From: Saccharofermentans sp.
GTDB lineage: Bacteria > Bacillota > Clostridia > Saccharofermentanales > Saccharofermentanaceae
Direction of reading: 5' to 3'
DNA: 64,000 bases
Assembly (NCBI GenBank): GCA_024688685.1
Contig: JAILDX010000014.1
Coordinates: forward strand, 1-64,000
The translations under genes were made by a program, and so were the position numbers. This document shows positions 42,563-51,707 of the stretch, in pieces (the stretch's first letter is position 1; every line of letters starts with the position of its first letter). The notes beneath the pieces were generated by a model. That model did no database searches, had not been told where the DNA came from, and was given only the letters and a program-made list of their open reading frames with translations.

Positions 42563-43610
42563 TGAGTTTTAATACGAGACCGGAGATCAGGTTATAGATC
42601 TCTGAAAGGAGCCATCCGGCAATGAACATGGCCAGGCAGCTTATAAGGAGATGCAGGACCATAAGAAGGGGGGATCCCGTAACAGCACTCTCGATCCCCA
42701 GGTGCTTTATCACATAAATGTGGTAAATATAGACCGAGAATGAAGAAGCAGATATACGGCTGATCAGGCTGCCGCGGCGTATCCTGAGGTTGCTGAAAAC
42801 TACAAATGCCAGAGTTGCTTCGGCAATGATGAAAGGGCTGTTGTAGTTAAACAGGACCGGAACGTATCCGTAGGATGTACGATAGAAGATTGCCAGTGCG
42901 TAATGGATTATCACAACACCTGCGAACATACAGAAGGAACGTCCGAAGCCGATCTTGCCGATATCTGTTTTTTTCAGCATATAACCGATCACGTACATCA
43001 CGACGAACTGCACGATAGAGTACCCGTCCGCATCACCCATATAAGTAATAGTTGATGCCCACCTCATATCAATGCCTGCGTGGAATGATAAGAGATTGGT
43101 TGCGAAAGGGAAGCACGAGAACAGGATGACCAGTCCGAGGACGACCATCCGGAGCTTTGACATCTCAAGTCCGTCAAGCGCTTTGTTGATATAAGGCGAT
43201 GCGAGATAGAGCGCGATAAAAATAAAGACGAACCAGTAAATACACAGATAGTATCCGATCGCCTTCGCGGGTGTCAGCTCCTGCTGTACGCCTGTAAGTG
43301 CGATTATGGTGATCCCGATCGCAGAATAGACAGCAGTCTGTATAAGAAGCTTTACGGGTTTTGCCTTGCTGACCTCAGTCCTGCCCGCCATAAAGTATCC
43401 CGTAATGAGAACAAAAACATCAACCGAACTGTGCGCGAGCATGTCAAGGAAATAAAGGATTAGCTCGCTTGCAGATCTCGGAGGTACAAAGGCAAGAGCT
43501 GCACCAAAAGTCGTATTGCAGTAGTGGTGGACCAGCACGCCAAAGATGGCGAAAACCTTAAGAAGATCGATGCTGATATTGCGGTTGTCTGAAGCAGTTT
43601 TTGTGGTCAT
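42549..43610 (-). CDS. Acyltransferase-3 family membrane protein
   Basis: The 353-residue protein has about ten helices and the acyltransferase-3 pattern: IDLLKVFAIFGVLVHHYCNT (His pair), SSVDVFVLITGYFMAGR, SVYIYHIYVIKHLG. The start at 43610 (MTTKTASDN) is preferred because a perfect TATAAT ends six bases before it, so the transcript is probably leaderless; an ATG at 43625 lies upstream of that box. The acceptor is unknown. It is the third acyltransferase-3 gene of the window. Confidence 0.88.
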   Translation of the reverse strand: MTTKTASDNRNISIDLLKVFAIFGVLVHHYCNTTFGAALAFVPPRSASELILYFLDMLAHSSVDVFVLITGYFMAGRTEVSKAKPVKLLIQTAVYSAIGITIIALTGVQQELTPAKAIGYYLCIYWFVFIFIALYLASPYINKALDGLEMSKLRMVVLGLVILFSCFPFATNLLSFHAGIDMRWASTITYMGDADGYSIVQFVVMYVIGYMLKKTDIGKIGFGRSFCMFAGVVIIHYALAIFYRTSYGYVPVLFNYNSPFIIAEATLAFVVFSNLRIRRGSLISRISASSFSVYIYHIYVIKHLGIESAVTGSPLLMVLHLLISCLAMFIAGWLLSEIYNLISGLVLKLIRSH

Positions 43611-43616
43611 ATAGTG

Positions 43617-43622
43617 ATTATA
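43617..43622 (-). promoter_or_regulatory. -10 box TATAAT, putative leaderless start
   Basis: Minus strand TGTATAAT followed by six bases and the ATG at 43610. No ribosome binding site. Confidence 0.6.
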
Positions 43623-43636
43623 CATTACAATGGGGA

Positions 43637-44770
43637 TTACATCGTATAGTACCTGAAAGATGTCTCTGCTATTTCCTTCATATGATCATACATCTCATCT
43701 TCTGTCCAGGGACTATATCTGAACATCATTGAAGTAGGAGCAAAGGCTCCGTCATCAAGACTTTTGTCTTTCTTAAATACCGTTACCCTGTTCAGGCTGT
43801 AGAACTCGTTAAGAGTAAATACTTTGGCTCTGACAGTCCTGGAAGAATTCCTCAGTCTGTTGATTATGGTGTCTATGCAGACTTCTTTTAATCTGTTTTT
43901 TGTCTCTTCTGTCCGGAACAGTGATGCATCCTGACTTGCGACAAACTGAGATGTAAGGTCTTCAGCAAGTGCAAGCATAACAGTATCCTTGTATATGTCT
44001 GATTTTTTTAGATTATCGTTCTTTTTAGCAAAATCATAGAATGCTTTCTTTATGATCTGAATGACTTTAGAGGATGAAGAAGCTTTCTTGGGGTCAAGTG
44101 AAGAAATCTCATTGCAGCATTTATCGGACATGTCTTCCGCAAATTTTTCAGCGGCTTCCTTATAGTAATCCCTAAGCATCTCAGTCTCAGAATCAAGCAT
44201 AAAATCGCAACCGTCGCCAAAGCAGATAAAGGGAGTAATGCTCTCATAATGCATCATGGCTTTGATCCCGGTAAGATTCTTGCCGAGACGTTCAATAGCA
44301 TTACCGGTAGCCTGAGCTGATTTGCCCTCTTCGGCTCTTTTATCGTTTGTTCCCTGATGTTTAACTTCAGCGATAACGAGAGGAAAACGCTCTATGATCT
44401 CAAAGTCTTCGCTCTTATTACCCCCGTCATCAACGATCTCATTTATTCTTATCTTCAGGAGATAGATAACACCGCCATCGGGTTTGATCTCTTTATCGTC
44501 AAAGGAATGGTCGAAATCCTCCCATTTTCTGTATCCTCTGTTGCATATGAACTTTATCATATCCACCAGCTTTATTTCAGGGGAGTACTCCAGATCATAA
44601 ACGATTCCATCCTGGGAGCTTTCCCAGTCAAAGCTGTAATTAAACCTTGTTAAGATATAGTCCATAACACGGGTAGCTGCCTGCGCTACAGTCTTATCCT
44701 CAAACTTTGAAATATCATTTTTGGGTTTGTGCTGCTCCCATCTCTCACGCAATAAAACTCTTTGTGACAT
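43637..44770 (-). CDS. EcoRI-family type II restriction endonuclease (solitary)
   Basis: The 377-residue protein shares the signature blocks of EcoRI: KPDGG (catalytic-type Asp98), AEVKHQG (Glu135, Lys137; EcoRI has AEAKHQG), TGNAIERLGKNL (EcoRI AAGNAIERSHKNI), PFICFGDGCDF (EcoRI YVLFLEGSNF) and a C-terminal ...EMYDHMKEIAETSFRY. It is ~100 residues longer than EcoRI, mostly in the N-terminal part and between catalytic strands. The ATG follows AAAGGAGAA. No methyltransferase gene is in the window; the neighbours are an acyltransferase and the pnt operon. The sequence cleaved cannot be derived from the protein; GAATTC is common in this DNA, so either it is protected elsewhere or the specificity differs. 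Confidence 0.87.
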   Translation of the reverse strand: MSQRVLLRERWEQHKPKNDISKFEDKTVAQAATRVMDYILTRFNYSFDWESSQDGIVYDLEYSPEIKLVDMIKFICNRGYRKWEDFDHSFDDKEIKPDGGVIYLLKIRINEIVDDGGNKSEDFEIIERFPLVIAEVKHQGTNDKRAEEGKSAQATGNAIERLGKNLTGIKAMMHYESITPFICFGDGCDFMLDSETEMLRDYYKEAAEKFAEDMSDKCCNEISSLDPKKASSSSKVIQIIKKAFYDFAKKNDNLKKSDIYKDTVMLALAEDLTSQFVASQDASLFRTEETKNRLKEVCIDTIINRLRNSSRTVRAKVFTLNEFYSLNRVTVFKKDKSLDDGAFAPTSMMFRYSPWTEDEMYDHMKEIAETSFRYYTM

Positions 44771-44793
44771 ATCATTACTTCTCCTTTAAGTAG

Positions 44794-44826
44794 AAAACCC
44801 CCATTGTTTCAAAACAATGAGGGTTT
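44794..44826 (-). terminator. Rho-independent terminator after pntB
   Basis: On the minus strand a ~13-bp stem (AACCCTCATTGTT/AACAATGGGGGTT) is followed by TTCTACTT. It separates the pnt operon from the EcoRI-like gene. Confidence 0.8.
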
Positions 44827-44842
44827 ATTTCATAGGTTAGGA

Positions 44843-46324
44843 TCAGTTCTCGAACTCAACAACGAGCTGTGAAACTGTCTGCTTAGCGTCACCGTAGATC
44901 ATTACTGTATTGTCGTTAGTGAAGAGCGGGTTCTCGATACCGGAGAAGCCTGTACCCTTACCACGCTTCAATACGAATACTGTACGAGCCTCGTAAGCGT
45001 TAACGATAGGCATACCGTAGAGAGGTGATGACTCATCGTTGATAGCGGCGGGGTTAACAACGTCGTTAGCACCGATGACGATAGCGACGTCAACGTTGCT
45101 CATCTGAGGGTTGATATCATCAGATGTCTTGAGCTGCTCGTAAGGAACATTTGCCTCAGCGAGGAGAACGTTCATATGACCGGGCATACGTCCTGCAACG
45201 GGGTGGATAGCGAAGTTAACTTCGCATCCATTCTCCTCAAGAACGTCTGAAAGCTCCTTAACAGCATGCTGAGCCTGAGCAACAGCCATACCGTAACCGG
45301 GGATGATAACAACATTCTTTGCAGCTTCGAGGATAAGGAAAGCGTCCTCGATGGACATAGCCTTGGGCTCCTTGTGTTCGCCTGCGGCTGCAGTGCTCTT
45401 CTTCGCGCCGAAACTCTTGAACAGGAGATCCAGGAACTTTCTGTTCATAGCCTTACACATGATGAGTGTGAGGATGAGACCTGAAGCACCAACCAGGCAT
45501 CCCGAAACGATAAGGACAGTATTTCTGATAGGGAATCCTGCGAAAGCTGCAGCAAGACCTGACAGAGCGTTCAGGAATGAAATGATAACAGGCATGTCGC
45601 CGCCGCCGATCTTGATAACGAGTGTAACACCAAGAACGAGGAATACGAGAGCTGTAAGGATTACGCCGATAACGCCGAGAGCGTTAGCGCCTGCTGCGCC
45701 TCTTTTGCTGCTGCTGTATCCGAAAGCATAGAAGATGATGCCGAGAAGACCAACACCGCAAAGGATGCCGTTTACCCAGTTAGGTACGGGAATGTTCTTC
45801 TTGAACATCTGCTTGCCGGAGAGCTTGCCCCATGCAACGATGGAACCTGTGAATGCGATAGCACCTATAGCGATCGTAAGACCAAGTGTGATAGCTGCGA
45901 AAGCATCGTTTGTAACTGCCTTGCCTGCGCAGAACTGTGAAAGTGCAACGAGGAGTGATGCGAGACCGCCGAAACCGTTGAACAGAGCAACGAGCTCAGG
46001 CATTCCTGTCATCTCAACCTTCTTTGCCCACAGGAAACCGATGACACCGCCTGCTGCGATAGCAACGATCGGAACTGATGCGGAAAGGAAGAAAAGACCG
46101 ATCCTCTCGCCTGTGCCGCGGGAACCGATTATGTAAGTGATACCTTCGATAAAGACTGCAAGTACGGCGATTCCCATACCGATGGATGAAAGGAAGTTAC
46201 CCTTACGAGCCGTATTTGCCTTACCGAGCTTCTTGATACCAAGAATGAAGAAGATGCTGGCTGCAATATACATGATAATGCAGATAGCGTTGATAACATT
46301 TATAGCTGTGATTGCGCCGTCCAT
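44843..46324 (-). CDS. pntB: NAD(P) transhydrogenase subunit beta
   Basis: The 493-residue subunit has about nine membrane helices (~5-290) and a C-terminal NADP(H)-binding domain III (~320-493) with VVIIPGYGMAVAQAQHAV, FAIHPVAGRMPGHMNVLLAEA and the final KRGKGTGFSGIENPLF. With PntA it couples proton flow to hydride transfer from NADH to NADP. The start overlaps the pntA2 stop by one base; the operon has its own promoter and terminator. Confidence 0.97.
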   Translation of the reverse strand: MDGAITAINVINAICIIMYIAASIFFILGIKKLGKANTARKGNFLSSIGMGIAVLAVFIEGITYIIGSRGTGERIGLFFLSASVPIVAIAAGGVIGFLWAKKVEMTGMPELVALFNGFGGLASLLVALSQFCAGKAVTNDAFAAITLGLTIAIGAIAFTGSIVAWGKLSGKQMFKKNIPVPNWVNGILCGVGLLGIIFYAFGYSSSKRGAAGANALGVIGVILTALVFLVLGVTLVIKIGGGDMPVIISFLNALSGLAAAFAGFPIRNTVLIVSGCLVGASGLILTLIMCKAMNRKFLDLLFKSFGAKKSTAAAGEHKEPKAMSIEDAFLILEAAKNVVIIPGYGMAVAQAQHAVKELSDVLEENGCEVNFAIHPVAGRMPGHMNVLLAEANVPYEQLKTSDDINPQMSNVDVAIVIGANDVVNPAAINDESSPLYGMPIVNAYEARTVFVLKRGKGTGFSGIENPLFTNDNTVMIYGDAKQTVSQLVVEFEN

Positions 46325-46653
46325 CAGTTATCTCCTTTCTTCTTGAACATACCGAGCATTCTGTCAGTAACGAAGTAACCGCCGATTACGTTGACAGTTG
46401 CAAAGAAAATTGCAAGAAAACCGAAGATGATGCCGAAGATGTCAGCTGCAACTGAACCTGTGCCGTTAACAGCGAGGAATGAGTTCATCTGTGTTGCTGC
46501 GATAGCACCTACGATAGTGATACCTGAGATGGCGTTTGTACCGGACATCAGAGGTGTGTGAAGCTGGGAAGGAACCTTAGAGATAAGTTCAATACCCAGG
46601 AAAGCTGCAATGATGAAGATAAATACAAGCAGCATTATTGTTTGGATATCCAT
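46324..46653 (-). CDS. pntA2: NAD(P) transhydrogenase subunit alpha-2 (membrane part)
   Basis: The 109 residues form three or four helices (domain II of the alpha chain), with LGIELISKVPSQLHTPLMSGTNAISGI being the family signature region. The alpha chain is split here into two polypeptides, as in Rhodospirillum and several anaerobes. It lies three bases after pntA1 and overlaps pntB by one base. Confidence 0.96.
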   Translation of the reverse strand: MDIQTIMLLVFIFIIAAFLGIELISKVPSQLHTPLMSGTNAISGITIVGAIAATQMNSFLAVNGTGSVAADIFGIIFGFLAIFFATVNVIGGYFVTDRMLGMFKKKGDN

Positions 46654-46656
46654 AGA

Positions 46657-47784
46657 TCAAGCCTCCTTAAATCTCTCGTGAATGATCTCGCCGCCCTTAG
46701 TCAAGAGACAGCCCTTCATGATCTCGTCTTCGATGTTAACTTCGAATTCCTTTGTCTCCTTGTTGTAGAAGTGTGTAAGGAATGCGTAGATGTTGCCTGA
46801 GAGCATCTTTGATGCATCAACAGGAACCTGACGCTCGAGCATGTCACCGGGGAGGATAGTTACACCGTTATCTGTAACTACAACCTTCTCGGGATCGGAA
46901 CCTTCAACATTACCGCCTGTCGAAACAGCCATATCGACAACGATAGTGCCGGGCTGCATACGGTCTAATACATCCTTCTTTATGAGAACAGGAGCTTTCC
47001 TTCCGAAAACCTTAGCTGTAGTGATGATGATGTTGCTCTTCTCGCAGACCTTAGCCTGACCTTCACGCTGCTTCTCAACCTGCTCGGGTGTGAGCTCCTT
47101 AGCGTAGCCCTGCTCTGTCTGTCCCATCTCACCGAGGTCGATCTTAACGAAGTTACCGCCGAGTGACTTAACCTGCTCTTCAACGACCGGTCTTGTATCG
47201 AAAGCGTCAACTCTCGCACCGAGTCTCTTAGCAGTAGCGATAGCCTGAAGACCTGCAACACCTACACCGATGATGAATACTCTTGCAGGATTGATAGTGC
47301 CGGCCGGAGTAACCATCATAGGAAGGATCTTGGGAAGTCTTGCAGCGGCATTAAGAACTGCAACGTAACCTGCGAGTGATGTCTGTGAAGACTGAACGTC
47401 CATCTTCTGTGCCAGCGTTGTTCTCGGGATCATCTCAAGAGATACAGCCTGGATATTGCTTGTGGCAAAATCCTTCAGGAGTGCCTTCTCATTGAAAGGA
47501 TCGAGATAGCTGATGTGAAGAGTGTCAGGGTTCATACCCTTTGCACTGTCGGGCTTGAGGATACGGACAACGATCTCAGCGTCCTTAGCACCTTCTTCTT
47601 CAGTCTTGACGATCTTTGCGCCTGCAGCTTCATAAGCTTCATCAGAGATTCCGCTCTTTAAGCCTGCACCGCTTACTACCGAGAATTCGAAACCCATACC
47701 GGTAAGACGCTTGATGTCGTCGGGTATGAGTGCAACTCTGGTCTCAGCTTCGACCTTCTCTTTGCAAACTAAAACTTTCTTCAT
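46657..47784 (-). CDS. pntA1: NAD(P) transhydrogenase subunit alpha-1 (NAD-binding part)
   Basis: The 375-residue soluble domain I binds NAD(H). The nucleotide fold is IGVGVAGLQAIATAKRLGA, and the family's AlaDH/PNT blocks (RVALIPDDIKRL, VDMAVSTGGNVEGS) are intact. The ATG at 47784 follows AAGGGG. The upstream promoter is a TTGATT - 17 - GATAAT pair on the minus strand, divergent from the gene at 47901. Confidence 0.96.
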   Translation of the reverse strand: MKKVLVCKEKVEAETRVALIPDDIKRLTGMGFEFSVVSGAGLKSGISDEAYEAAGAKIVKTEEEGAKDAEIVVRILKPDSAKGMNPDTLHISYLDPFNEKALLKDFATSNIQAVSLEMIPRTTLAQKMDVQSSQTSLAGYVAVLNAAARLPKILPMMVTPAGTINPARVFIIGVGVAGLQAIATAKRLGARVDAFDTRPVVEEQVKSLGGNFVKIDLGEMGQTEQGYAKELTPEQVEKQREGQAKVCEKSNIIITTAKVFGRKAPVLIKKDVLDRMQPGTIVVDMAVSTGGNVEGSDPEKVVVTDNGVTILPGDMLERQVPVDASKMLSGNIYAFLTHFYNKETKEFEVNIEDEIMKGCLLTKGGEIIHERFKEA

Positions 47785-47827
47785 TGCAAACCCCTTCTTT
47801 ATTAAATAATAAATTTAGACGGATAAA

Positions 47828-47856
47828 ATTATCTTATCATTCGCGTCAAAAATCAA
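47828..47856 (-). promoter_or_regulatory. pnt operon promoter
   Basis: Minus strand TTGATT (47851-47856), a 17-base spacer and GATAAT (47828-47833). Confidence 0.65.
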
Positions 47857-47885
47857 GAGATTATTCATTATTTATACATTATGCG

Positions 47886-47894
47886 TGTTATACT
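47886..47894 (+). promoter_or_regulatory. Extended -10 promoter TGTTATACT, putative leaderless start
   Basis: It ends six bases before the ATG at 47901, and no ribosome binding site is present. This also decides the start against longer in-frame extensions. Confidence 0.65.
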
Positions 47895-47900
47895 TGCCGT

Positions 47901-49550
47901 ATGAGCGCTCTTAATGGTGATAAAAGCATAAGTATTATTGAGAAGCACCCGTTTTTTACGGTATTTGCCGCTTTTTTATTCTGTGTGGTCCTGGCGAAGG
48001 GAGATTCTGCTCTCATGAATCCTGCCGATCTCGGGATCCTGATGGGCGGACTTGCACTTGTTCTTATGTCTGTTTCGGGCATGGATGCGGTCAGAACGGC
48101 GGTCATGGCCGTCCTGACAGGCGGGATATTCGGGCTGGCGTCACTTCTCGTTGAAGATTACGATACGGTGCTTACTTTCGGAGGAGCAGCCATTATAATC
48201 GCCGTTGCGGTTTATCTTAAGACCGCCGGAAAGCTGGATCACGGCAGACGGATCCTTCTCATACTGATATTCGGTTTCTGGCTTCAGCTCTGTTACAGCC
48301 AGTATACGGCCTGCACACTGAGACAGAATGATGTCGGTTTCTTCGGGACCGAGGTCTTTGATCCGCACCATGCGGGATATATCAGTTATATCAGGTATTA
48401 CGGATGGATCCCGTATGCAGATGTGAGGACGATGGACCAGTGGTATCATCCTCCTTTCCATCATCTTATATGTGCTTATTTTCTGAGACTTTACGGAATG
48501 ATATTTCCAAAGTATGCCGGGAACTGGGAGATCCTTCAGATGGTCACTCTCGTCTGGAGCTTCCTGTCAGTAGTCTTTATCAGAAGGATCATCAGGCTGT
48601 TTGATATCTCAGACAGGGCAGATACCCTTCTTACTCTTATCCTTGCCACTTTTCCGATATTCATAATCAATGCCGGAGAGCTCAACAATGACATATTGTC
48701 GGTAATGCTCTTTGTCATGTCGGTATATTTTATCTTCAGGTGGTTCAGAGAGGGTTATGCTGTCAGATATCTTGCCGGGAGCGCTGTTACCATAGGGCTC
48801 GGCATGATGACAAAGCTCTCGTGCTGGATGGCTGCGGTGCCGGTAGGAACTGTCCTTCTGGCGTCGCTCATAAGGACAAAGGGAAAAGATATAAAGATGT
48901 GGGGTCAGTATGGTCTTTTCGCGATCGTCTCGCTGCCTCTCGGACTGTGGTTTCCCATAAGGAATTATCTAGGGTGGGGAGTACCGCCTTCATATATTCC
49001 TGTTCCGCTCTATGATGAGTCTCTCGAGGGCTACAGCGTGTGGCTCAGGCTGTTTGACGTGATCGACAACAGGGGGTATTACAATATACCGTATTTCGCG
49101 CTCTGGTCGGCAGTCTTTGACGATGATGATTACAGAGCACATATGTTTTACGGAGTGATCAGCTTCATCGTATTTGCGGTGTTTGCGATACTCGTCATCA
49201 TTGCGTTTTGCGGTGTCATCTATATGGTGGTCAGGATGATCAGAAAGAAGGAGTTCAGCGTGGAGATAACGGCGCTCGTTCTTATGCTCACCGTTGAGCT
49301 TGCAAGCTACACGGTATTCTGCTTTAAGTTCCCGTATATCTGCACCATGAACTTCAGGTATATCATTCCGGTCACTGTTACTTTTGCACTCGGTCTCGGG
49401 ATGATGTACGACAGGCTGGTCACAGACGGAAAGAATAAGATGGCGATACGCGGTATCGAAGCATGTTCTCTGATCTTTGCCTTTACGAGCACCTTATTCT
49501 ATCTGTCGCTCTGGGGATACGATAATTGGCTCGCTTTGCAGAATATGTGA
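47901..49550 (+). CDS. GT-C/family-39-like membrane glycosyltransferase, copy 1
   Basis: The start at 47901 (MSALNGDKSISII) is set by the -10 box six bases before it; a frame open further upstream crosses the promoter. The 549 residues have about 12 helices. The YHPPFHHLICAYFLR segment after a DQW stretch, AGELNNDILSVMLFVMSVYFI and GLWFPIRNYLGWGVPPSYIP recur almost unchanged in the gene at 50166, so the two are paralogues. Lipid-linked sugar transfer outside the membrane is the family role; donor and acceptor are unknown. Its TGA stop is part of the next promoter. Confidence 0.8.
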   Translation: MSALNGDKSISIIEKHPFFTVFAAFLFCVVLAKGDSALMNPADLGILMGGLALVLMSVSGMDAVRTAVMAVLTGGIFGLASLLVEDYDTVLTFGGAAIIIAVAVYLKTAGKLDHGRRILLILIFGFWLQLCYSQYTACTLRQNDVGFFGTEVFDPHHAGYISYIRYYGWIPYADVRTMDQWYHPPFHHLICAYFLRLYGMIFPKYAGNWEILQMVTLVWSFLSVVFIRRIIRLFDISDRADTLLTLILATFPIFIINAGELNNDILSVMLFVMSVYFIFRWFREGYAVRYLAGSAVTIGLGMMTKLSCWMAAVPVGTVLLASLIRTKGKDIKMWGQYGLFAIVSLPLGLWFPIRNYLGWGVPPSYIPVPLYDESLEGYSVWLRLFDVIDNRGYYNIPYFALWSAVFDDDDYRAHMFYGVISFIVFAVFAILVIIAFCGVIYMVVRMIRKKEFSVEITALVLMLTVELASYTVFCFKFPYICTMNFRYIIPVTVTFALGLGMMYDRLVTDGKNKMAIRGIEACSLIFAFTSTLFYLSLWGYDNWLALQNM

Positions 49551-49556
49551 TAAAAT
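49548..49556 (+). promoter_or_regulatory. Extended -10 promoter TGATAAAAT overlapping a stop codon
   Basis: The TGA stop of the glycosyltransferase gene supplies the TGn of the box, the same arrangement as at 11298. The GGGAGG of the lipoprotein gene follows. Confidence 0.55.
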
Positions 49557-49587
49557 ACACTGAGTTTATCAGGGAGGATAACTTGTG

Positions 49588-50163
49588 ATGAATAAAAAAA
49601 TAAGGAATATACTTGCAGCAACAGTGATGCTTTCCATGGCATTCGCAGCTGCATCATGCTCATCCGGTGATGCTGAGGATCCCGAGATGATCGGAGGTCA
49701 GACGACCATCAGCGTTGAGAATGGCGGAAATGAAGGTTCCGGTAATGTTTCGGGCGATTTTGGCTTTACTTATTCAGGTGTGAAGATCGTCATGAATACG
49801 GATTCAGCACCTATCCTTGAAGCTCTCGGAAGCGACTACAGCTACTATGAGTCAGATTCCTGCGCTTATCAGGGCATGGACAAGATCTTTACTTTCCCTC
49901 ATTTTGCCATCTACACATATCCGGATGGCGATAAGGACATGGTAAGCTCTGTTGAGTTCAAGACAGACGCTGTAGCTACAGAGGAAGGCATCAGGATCGC
50001 GTCCTCCACAAAGGATGATGTTATCGCTGCATACGGTTCCGATTATCAGGAATCCGACGGCATCATCAAGTACACGAGAGGCAACTGCGTCATTTCATTT
50101 AAGATCGAGGAGAATGCAGTAGCGGGCATCGTTTACGATTATGCCGATCTGAGAACAGAATAA
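49588..50163 (+). CDS. Lipoprotein, paralogue of the one at 56863
   Basis: The ATG at 49588 (a GTG lies three bases earlier) follows GGGAGG. The 191 residues comprise a lipoprotein signal with FAAASC, a Gly/Glu/Asn linker and a C-terminal ~120-residue domain (FTYSGVKIVMNTDSAPILEA, YSYYESDSCAYQG, IRIASSTKDDVIAAYG). The same domain, with Cys and YSYF/AAYG blocks conserved, is in the lipoprotein of the Dlt-like operon. Function unknown; it stands between the two glycosyltransferase-like genes, two bases before the second. Confidence 0.75.
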   Translation: MNKKIRNILAATVMLSMAFAAASCSSGDAEDPEMIGGQTTISVENGGNEGSGNVSGDFGFTYSGVKIVMNTDSAPILEALGSDYSYYESDSCAYQGMDKIFTFPHFAIYTYPDGDKDMVSSVEFKTDAVATEEGIRIASSTKDDVIAAYGSDYQESDGIIKYTRGNCVISFKIEENAVAGIVYDYADLRTE

Positions 50164-50165
50164 AG

Positions 50166-51704
50166 ATGGGAAAGAACGCCTGTAAGCTGTTTACCGGACA
50201 TCCTTATGCTGTTTGTGCGGTAATATGCATTCTTGTATGGGTTCTTACGGGCGGTTCCACTTTTCTGATCAGAGGTTACGGGCTTTCAACAAAGGCACAG
50301 ATGATCATTTACATAGCGATCATGGGTATTACCGTGGTCGCTTCTGTCATTCTGGCTGTAATGAAGAAGCTTAATGTCAGATCGGGCGTGCTCCTTATCA
50401 TGGCGGGCGGGTTCCTCGCAAGGCTGTGGCATGTGATCTATGCGACGGCGGGGGAGGGGTATCAGCATGATTTCGGCCATTTCGATTATAATTTTGAGAA
50501 TGCCGTTCACGATAATTACATGCTCTATATTCTGAAGAACGCCGGTCTTCCAGATTTTGATTTCAGGGGAACGGGTCAGTTCTATCATCCGCCGCTTCAT
50601 CATACGATAAGCGCCATAGCGATCAAGATCAATCAGACTCTCTTTCCTTCAAGAGCGGATAATTATGAGTTTCTCCTTTGCATCTCGCTCTTCTATTCGC
50701 TCGTCATCCTGATACTAATCTACAGGATACTGAAGCTGTTCGGGTTTGACGGGATGTCTTTGATCGTCCCGATGTGTCTCGCGTCATTCTATCCTGCGAT
50801 GATAATCGGTGCGGGCCAGATCAATAACGATCCTCTCGCGGCTCTCCTGTCGATCGCATCATTCTATCACGCTGTAAAGTGGTACAGAGAGCGGAGATGG
50901 AAAGAGATAATACTTGTGGCTTTATGTATGGGTTTCGCGATGATGACCAAGCTGTCGGCGGGTCTCATGGCCTTCCCGGTCGGGTTCATATTCATCGCGG
51001 CTCTCCTTAAGGCAAAAGGGAGAGAAAAGAAGATGTGGGCGCAGTACGGCGTCTTTGCATCTCTTGTATTTCCGCTGGGTCTCTGGTTCCCTATACGCAA
51101 TTTTATAAAGTGGGGCATACCGCCTACGTATGTCTTTGATCTCGGGATCATCCCGAACCAGGATCTGTCAGGTTACTCTCTTCTTGAGAGGCTGTTCGGC
51201 ATATCGGAGGTCAGCCTGTCCATACCGTTCTGTGTTTATGATGTAACTTACAAAGATTTTAATATCTTCATGATCCTCTACAAGACGTCTCTGTTCGACG
51301 ATCTCGACCATCACGACAAGGCGTTCTTTATCCTTGTCGCGACCATCATCTTTATACTTGGAATGACACTCGTTCTCATCATGGCGACGGGCTTTGTAAA
51401 GATGATAAGAAAGATCATCAAAGAGCGCGATATCGAGTATGCTGCAGTCGTCATCCTCTTCCTCACAGAGTTCATCAGCATCGTTACATTCGCGATGAAA
51501 TACCCTCTTATCTGTTCAGTCAGTTTCAGATACATCTTCGTGACGGTCATCTTTGCCACGCTGTGTCTGGCGCTGTTCTTCAAAAAGACGGAGAATGAAC
51601 TAGCCGGCCTCATTCAGAAGATCGGCATGGCATTTATTGCTGTTTTCTCTTTGTTCTCAGTGATATTCTATGCAACCGAATGGATGGCAATGCCATTCTT
51701 CTGA
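50166..51704 (+). CDS. GT-C/family-39-like membrane glycosyltransferase, copy 2
   Basis: The 512-residue paralogue of the gene at 47901 shares FYHPPLHHTISAIAIK, AGQINNDPLAALLSIASFYHAV, GFAMMTKLSAGLMAFPVG, MWAQYGVFASLVFPLGLWFP and IRNFIKWGIPPTYV at the same spacing. It has about 12 helices and starts two bases after the lipoprotein stop. The gene ends three bases before the convergent SGNH gene. The two copies may transfer different sugars or act together. Confidence 0.8.
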   Translation: MGKNACKLFTGHPYAVCAVICILVWVLTGGSTFLIRGYGLSTKAQMIIYIAIMGITVVASVILAVMKKLNVRSGVLLIMAGGFLARLWHVIYATAGEGYQHDFGHFDYNFENAVHDNYMLYILKNAGLPDFDFRGTGQFYHPPLHHTISAIAIKINQTLFPSRADNYEFLLCISLFYSLVILILIYRILKLFGFDGMSLIVPMCLASFYPAMIIGAGQINNDPLAALLSIASFYHAVKWYRERRWKEIILVALCMGFAMMTKLSAGLMAFPVGFIFIAALLKAKGREKKMWAQYGVFASLVFPLGLWFPIRNFIKWGIPPTYVFDLGIIPNQDLSGYSLLERLFGISEVSLSIPFCVYDVTYKDFNIFMILYKTSLFDDLDHHDKAFFILVATIIFILGMTLVLIMATGFVKMIRKIIKERDIEYAAVVILFLTEFISIVTFAMKYPLICSVSFRYIFVTVIFATLCLALFFKKTENELAGLIQKIGMAFIAVFSLFSVIFYATEWMAMPFF

Positions 51705-51707
51705 TCT

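Noticed and set aside
47730..47900. N-terminal extension of the first GT-C gene
   Set aside because: It overlaps the divergent pntA1 start and the promoter; the ATG six bases after the -10 box is preferred.
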